Under the pieces are notes generated by a model. That model saw only the letters and a list, made by a program, of their open reading frames with translations, did no database searches and was not told the origin of the DNA. Made by a program: the position numbers and the translations under genes. From Caldimonas brevitalea (lineage in GTDB: Bacteria; Pseudomonadota; Gammaproteobacteria; Burkholderiales; Burkholderiaceae_C), in contig NZ_CP011371.1 in the NCBI RefSeq assembly GCF_001017435.1, positions 4,774,001 to 4,838,000 on the forward strand: a stretch of 64,000 nucleotides of DNA, written 5' to 3'. This document shows, piece by piece, positions 61,549 through 64,000 of this stretch (position 1 is its first letter; each line of letters opens with the position of its first letter).

Positions 61549-61971
61549 CTACAACGTGTAGTCGCCGCAGGCCTCGGGCTGAAAGAGCAGTGCCACCACT
61601 TTCGCGGCGCCCTCTTCGCCGCCGGGCAGGCGCCACCGAGCGATGGAGCCGACGCGCAAACCGAGCAGGCTCGCGCCGACGGGCGACAGAACCGAGACGA
61701 AGCCGGCATGGGGCTCGGCATCCGGGGGATAGCAGATCGTCAGCCGGTATCTCTTGCCCGTGGTCAGGTCCGCAAGTTCAACTTGCGAGTACATCGTGAC
61801 CACATCGGGCAAAACCCGGCGTGAAGGCACCAGCTCGGCGCCATCGAGAATGGCCAGCATGGCACCGTTGGCCTGCGGCGCCGCTGGCTCGCCCACGCCT
61901 CGGATCAGTCGCTCCAGGCGAACGTGGTCCAATTCAGTGAGCGTGCGTACCTCGTGCGTCAACACTTCCAT
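61549..61971 (-). CDS. Rnk-like GreA/GreB C-terminal domain protein
   Basis: 140 residues from ATG 61971 (MEVLTHEVRTLTELDHVRLE). Rnk layout: short N-terminal coiled coil (LTELDHVRLERLIRGV), then the FKBP-like GreA/B C-terminal domain (VTMYSQVELADLTTGKRYRL, GFVSVLSPVGASLLGLRVGS, ARWRLPGG). Rnk proteins bind RNA polymerase near the secondary channel and influence nucleoside diphosphate kinase levels. It lies 116 bp upstream of the universal stress protein gene on the same strand, fitting a stress-response pair. Confidence 0.85.
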   Translation of the reverse strand: MEVLTHEVRTLTELDHVRLERLIRGVGEPAAPQANGAMLAILDGAELVPSRRVLPDVVTMYSQVELADLTTGKRYRLTICYPPDAEPHAGFVSVLSPVGASLLGLRVGSIARWRLPGGEEGAAKVVALLFQPEACGDYTL

Positions 61972-62452
61972 GAGCACTCCTGTCGAAGGCTGGCGAGCAC
62001 CTGCCAACGGCAGGCGCTCGCCAAAGCGCTGGGCGGGTGGCCCGGCGATCGAAGGTTTGCGCGGAAGGTGGAAGTGGATCGCCGGGCTTAGGGCTGTGCG
62101 GCCGGCTGGAGGAGCCTCGCCGCACACCAGGTGCTCATCGCTGGCATGCCGCACGATGAACCAGCCACTAGGGTGGCCAGCACGTGGGTGCCCGATTGCA
62201 CTGGTGTGAACGAAGTGAAGCTCATGCGAGGATCATAGCGTCGAGCCACGGCCGCTCCCAATGGCGCAAGGCTTTGGCCTTGTCGTCGTTGCCGATATCC
62301 GTGTGCCGCGTCCGGGTCATCAGGGTCGCGTCCAGAGGCGCTTGCGCGCGGGATCGTGTTTGGCGGTGGTCCCACCGTGCGTCGTCGCGACCTCCACCCA
62401 GGTCTAGCGCTCGAACTTCTTCGCGGCAAGATCAAGCTCGACGCTCGGCACT
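61972..62452. other. Intergenic stretch, no gene seen
   Basis: Overlapping short frames, none protein-like. The Rnk-like gene's ribosome-binding site is the complement of GCACTCCTG near 61974-61982. Confidence 0.35.
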
Positions 62453-63994
62453 TCAATCAGCAGGCCGGCGCCCCGGCTGATTCGTAGATGATCGTCCGCT
62501 TAACTGAGGCCCGCTCCAGTCCTGAATGACCGATACGAAGCTGGCGGTCGAGGGGTGGCGGGCGTATTCGTAGTCGAAGCCCGGATTGCCGTTGACCTGG
62601 CTGTCGGCTGCGGTGCGGATTTTCCCGATGGAATAGCGTGCCTGGTTTTCACCTGTGCTCTGCAACGTCACCGTGTCGGCAAAGGTGAGGGTCATGGTGA
62701 ACGGGGTCGGATCGATCCACGGCTCGATGTACATGCCGTGGTGCAATCGGGTGTAGCCGACCTGCTCCATCTGCACGTCGAGCGAAATCTCTTTGGCGAT
62801 CGCCGGCGCACCCGCTGCGGCGGTCAGCAAGGCCGCCAGACCGGCCACAATGCGCCTGCTGCTCTTGCTTTCGCCGCCTTTCCGGCCTCGGCCCGGCCCG
62901 GCAGCGCCGCGCCGCACCTGCCGCGCGGCGACGGCAGCCAGCCCGGCAAGCATGAGCACATAGCTGTGGGGCTCCGGTACGGGCGTCAGCAGGAATGCGC
63001 GCGTCACACCATCGACGACGCCAGTGCCGACGATCTCGCCGCGGTCGTTGATGGCATTGGCGAAGCGAAGTGTCCAACCTGCCCCGCTGCTGTCGAGCAG
63101 GAGGTGGAGGTCGAGCAGGGCGCTCCCGTCAAACAGGAAGGCATGCTGGGTGCCGCCGTCGATCATCGACGACCCGACCACGTGACCGTGCGAGTTCACA
63201 TCCATGGCGCTCGAGTCATTCCCGCCCAGGGTACCCAGGTCGTGCATCGTCACGCCATCGTGCAGGAAGGCATGGCTCGCCGCATTGCCGGCAAGATCCG
63301 CCATGCCGACGACATGACCCGCATCATTGATCCCGTAGCCCCAACTGGTCATTCCACCCAGCGTTCCAAGATCATGCATCGATTCGCCGTCGTGGCGGAA
63401 CGCGTGCACTGGCCCGTAATCGGCGATGCTGGCGTAGCCAGCGACCTGTCCGGAATCGTTGATTGCACTTGCGACGCTGTCGGTACCTTCAGAGGACGGG
63501 TCTCCTCCTAGAGACCCCAGCATGCGCGTGCCCTGGTTGTCGTACACGAATGCGTCGTAGCTGACACCGAGGCGGTCGGTGATGCCACCCACGATCTGGC
63601 CCTTCTCGTTGATGTCGTTCGCGCTGCCGTACTGACCCAGGCCGTGCATCGACACGCCATCGAACCAAGCCGGTTGGGAATCGTAGATGTACCAGGAGGG
63701 GCTGGAGCTCATGGCCACCTGACCTGCCCGATTGATGCCGCCGCCAGCACTGTATCCGCCGAGACTGGGCAGGGTGCGTAGCACGCCTGCCTTATAGATG
63801 TACGCCCGTCCCAACACGTTCTCGGCGTCATAGGCGGTGGCGGCCACGTACCCGGTCACCAGCCCGTTCTCGCTGATATCGACAGCCGTGCTGTAAGCCG
63901 AATTGAATCCGTCAAGGCTGACGAGCCGATAGCGCGGTGCCGCCTCTGCCGCTGCCAGCCCACTGCCGGCAAGTATGGCCAACGCAGCACGCAC
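62453..63994 (-). CDS. PEP-CTERM HAF-repeat exported protein fused to a second secreted segment (start near window edge)
   Basis: 513 residues from GTG 63994 to 62453; the true start may lie beyond base 64000. N-terminal signal (VRAALAILAGSGLAAAEAAP, shown in part). Then HAF extracellular repeats: MHDLGTLGGMTSWGYGINDA, MHDLGTLGGNDSSAMDVNSH, NAINDRGEIVGTGVVDGVT and others. At about 340-375 comes a PEP-CTERM sorting signal (VPEPHSYVLMLAGLAAVAAR, then Arg cluster). The frame does not stop: a second signal-like segment (RRIVAGLAALLTAAAGAPAI) and a mature-looking domain (KEISLDVQMEQVGYTRLHHG) follow. PEP-CTERM proteins are cut by exosortase and used in extracellular matrix; the fusion is unusual. 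Confidence 0.8.
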   Translation of the reverse strand: MRAALAILAGSGLAAAEAAPRYRLVSLDGFNSAYSTAVDISENGLVTGYVAATAYDAENVLGRAYIYKAGVLRTLPSLGGYSAGGGINRAGQVAMSSSPSWYIYDSQPAWFDGVSMHGLGQYGSANDINEKGQIVGGITDRLGVSYDAFVYDNQGTRMLGSLGGDPSSEGTDSVASAINDSGQVAGYASIADYGPVHAFRHDGESMHDLGTLGGMTSWGYGINDAGHVVGMADLAGNAASHAFLHDGVTMHDLGTLGGNDSSAMDVNSHGHVVGSSMIDGGTQHAFLFDGSALLDLHLLLDSSGAGWTLRFANAINDRGEIVGTGVVDGVTRAFLLTPVPEPHSYVLMLAGLAAVAARQVRRGAAGPGRGRKGGESKSSRRIVAGLAALLTAAAGAPAIAKEISLDVQMEQVGYTRLHHGMYIEPWIDPTPFTMTLTFADTVTLQSTGENQARYSIGKIRTAADSQVNGNPGFDYEYARHPSTASFVSVIQDWSGPQLSGRSSTNQPGRRPAD

Positions 63995-64000
63995 TGAGCG

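Noticed and set aside
1..64000. CRISPR array, tRNA or rRNA genes
   Set aside because: No regularly spaced direct repeats and no tRNA cloverleaf or rRNA signature were noticed on reading; a tRNAscan or CRISPR finder run would settle it.

Overview
High-GC DNA, most likely from a betaproteobacterium of the order Burkholderiales (Rhizobacter/Piscinibacter/Roseateles-like). The grounds are the coding style, a PEP-CTERM/HAF-repeat protein, a type VI secretion VgrG-Eag-Rhs cluster, an hrp-type (PIP box) promoter, 7TMR-DISM-GGDEF and YafY/WYL regulators, and an abundance of IS66 and IS3 elements. The genus is an inference; no rRNA or tRNA gene was seen.

Layout. 1-3 kb: the end of a heavy-metal RND pump, a Cys/His-rich exported protein and two methyltransferases. 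3.5-12.9 kb: a complete T6SS cargo cluster, running candidate effector, ankyrin protein (candidate immunity), VgrG, Eag chaperone, PAAR-Rhs with an unrecognised C-terminal toxin tip, and candidate immunity gene. 13-16.7 kb: accessory genes including two adjacent proteins built from eight copies of one Cys/His (GHxW) module. 17.3-23.9 kb: nested and separate IS elements. An IS66 fragment with a perfect 8-bp target duplication sits in an IS3-family element that broke a GIY-YIG-like gene, and a whole IS66 element carrying a passenger gene split a small ORF. 24-28 kb: small, partly broken genes, including a HlyD remnant and a secreted three-repeat beta-trefoil-like protein. 28.4-36.4 kb: a three-gene operon encoding a lipoprotein, a 2181-residue exported SpvB/RHS protein and a small secreted protein.

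36.4-49 kb: a pseudogene, a Ser/Thr kinase with TPR-like repeats, phage and immunity-like remnants, a truncated IS3, a diguanylate cyclase, VOC and AraC genes, and a 371-residue protein preceded by a perfect PIP box with a correctly spaced -10. The last is a strong type III effector candidate. 49.8-64 kb: more ordinary chromosome with a lipoprotein, TetR remnant, MipA/OmpV, GST plus divergent YafY regulator, small membrane proteins, CorA, tandem universal stress protein, Rnk-like protein and a PEP-CTERM/HAF protein, punctuated by further IS3/IS66 scars.

How the genes work together. VgrG forms the T6SS spike tip. The Eag protein shields the hydrophobic N-terminus of the PAAR-Rhs so that it can load onto VgrG. 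The variable Rhs tip is the delivered toxin, and the gene one base downstream should protect the producer. The pair upstream of VgrG looks like a second effector-immunity unit. The T6SS effectors, the large secreted RHS protein and the hrp-box gene together suggest a bacterium equipped to compete with neighbours and perhaps to interact with a eukaryotic host.
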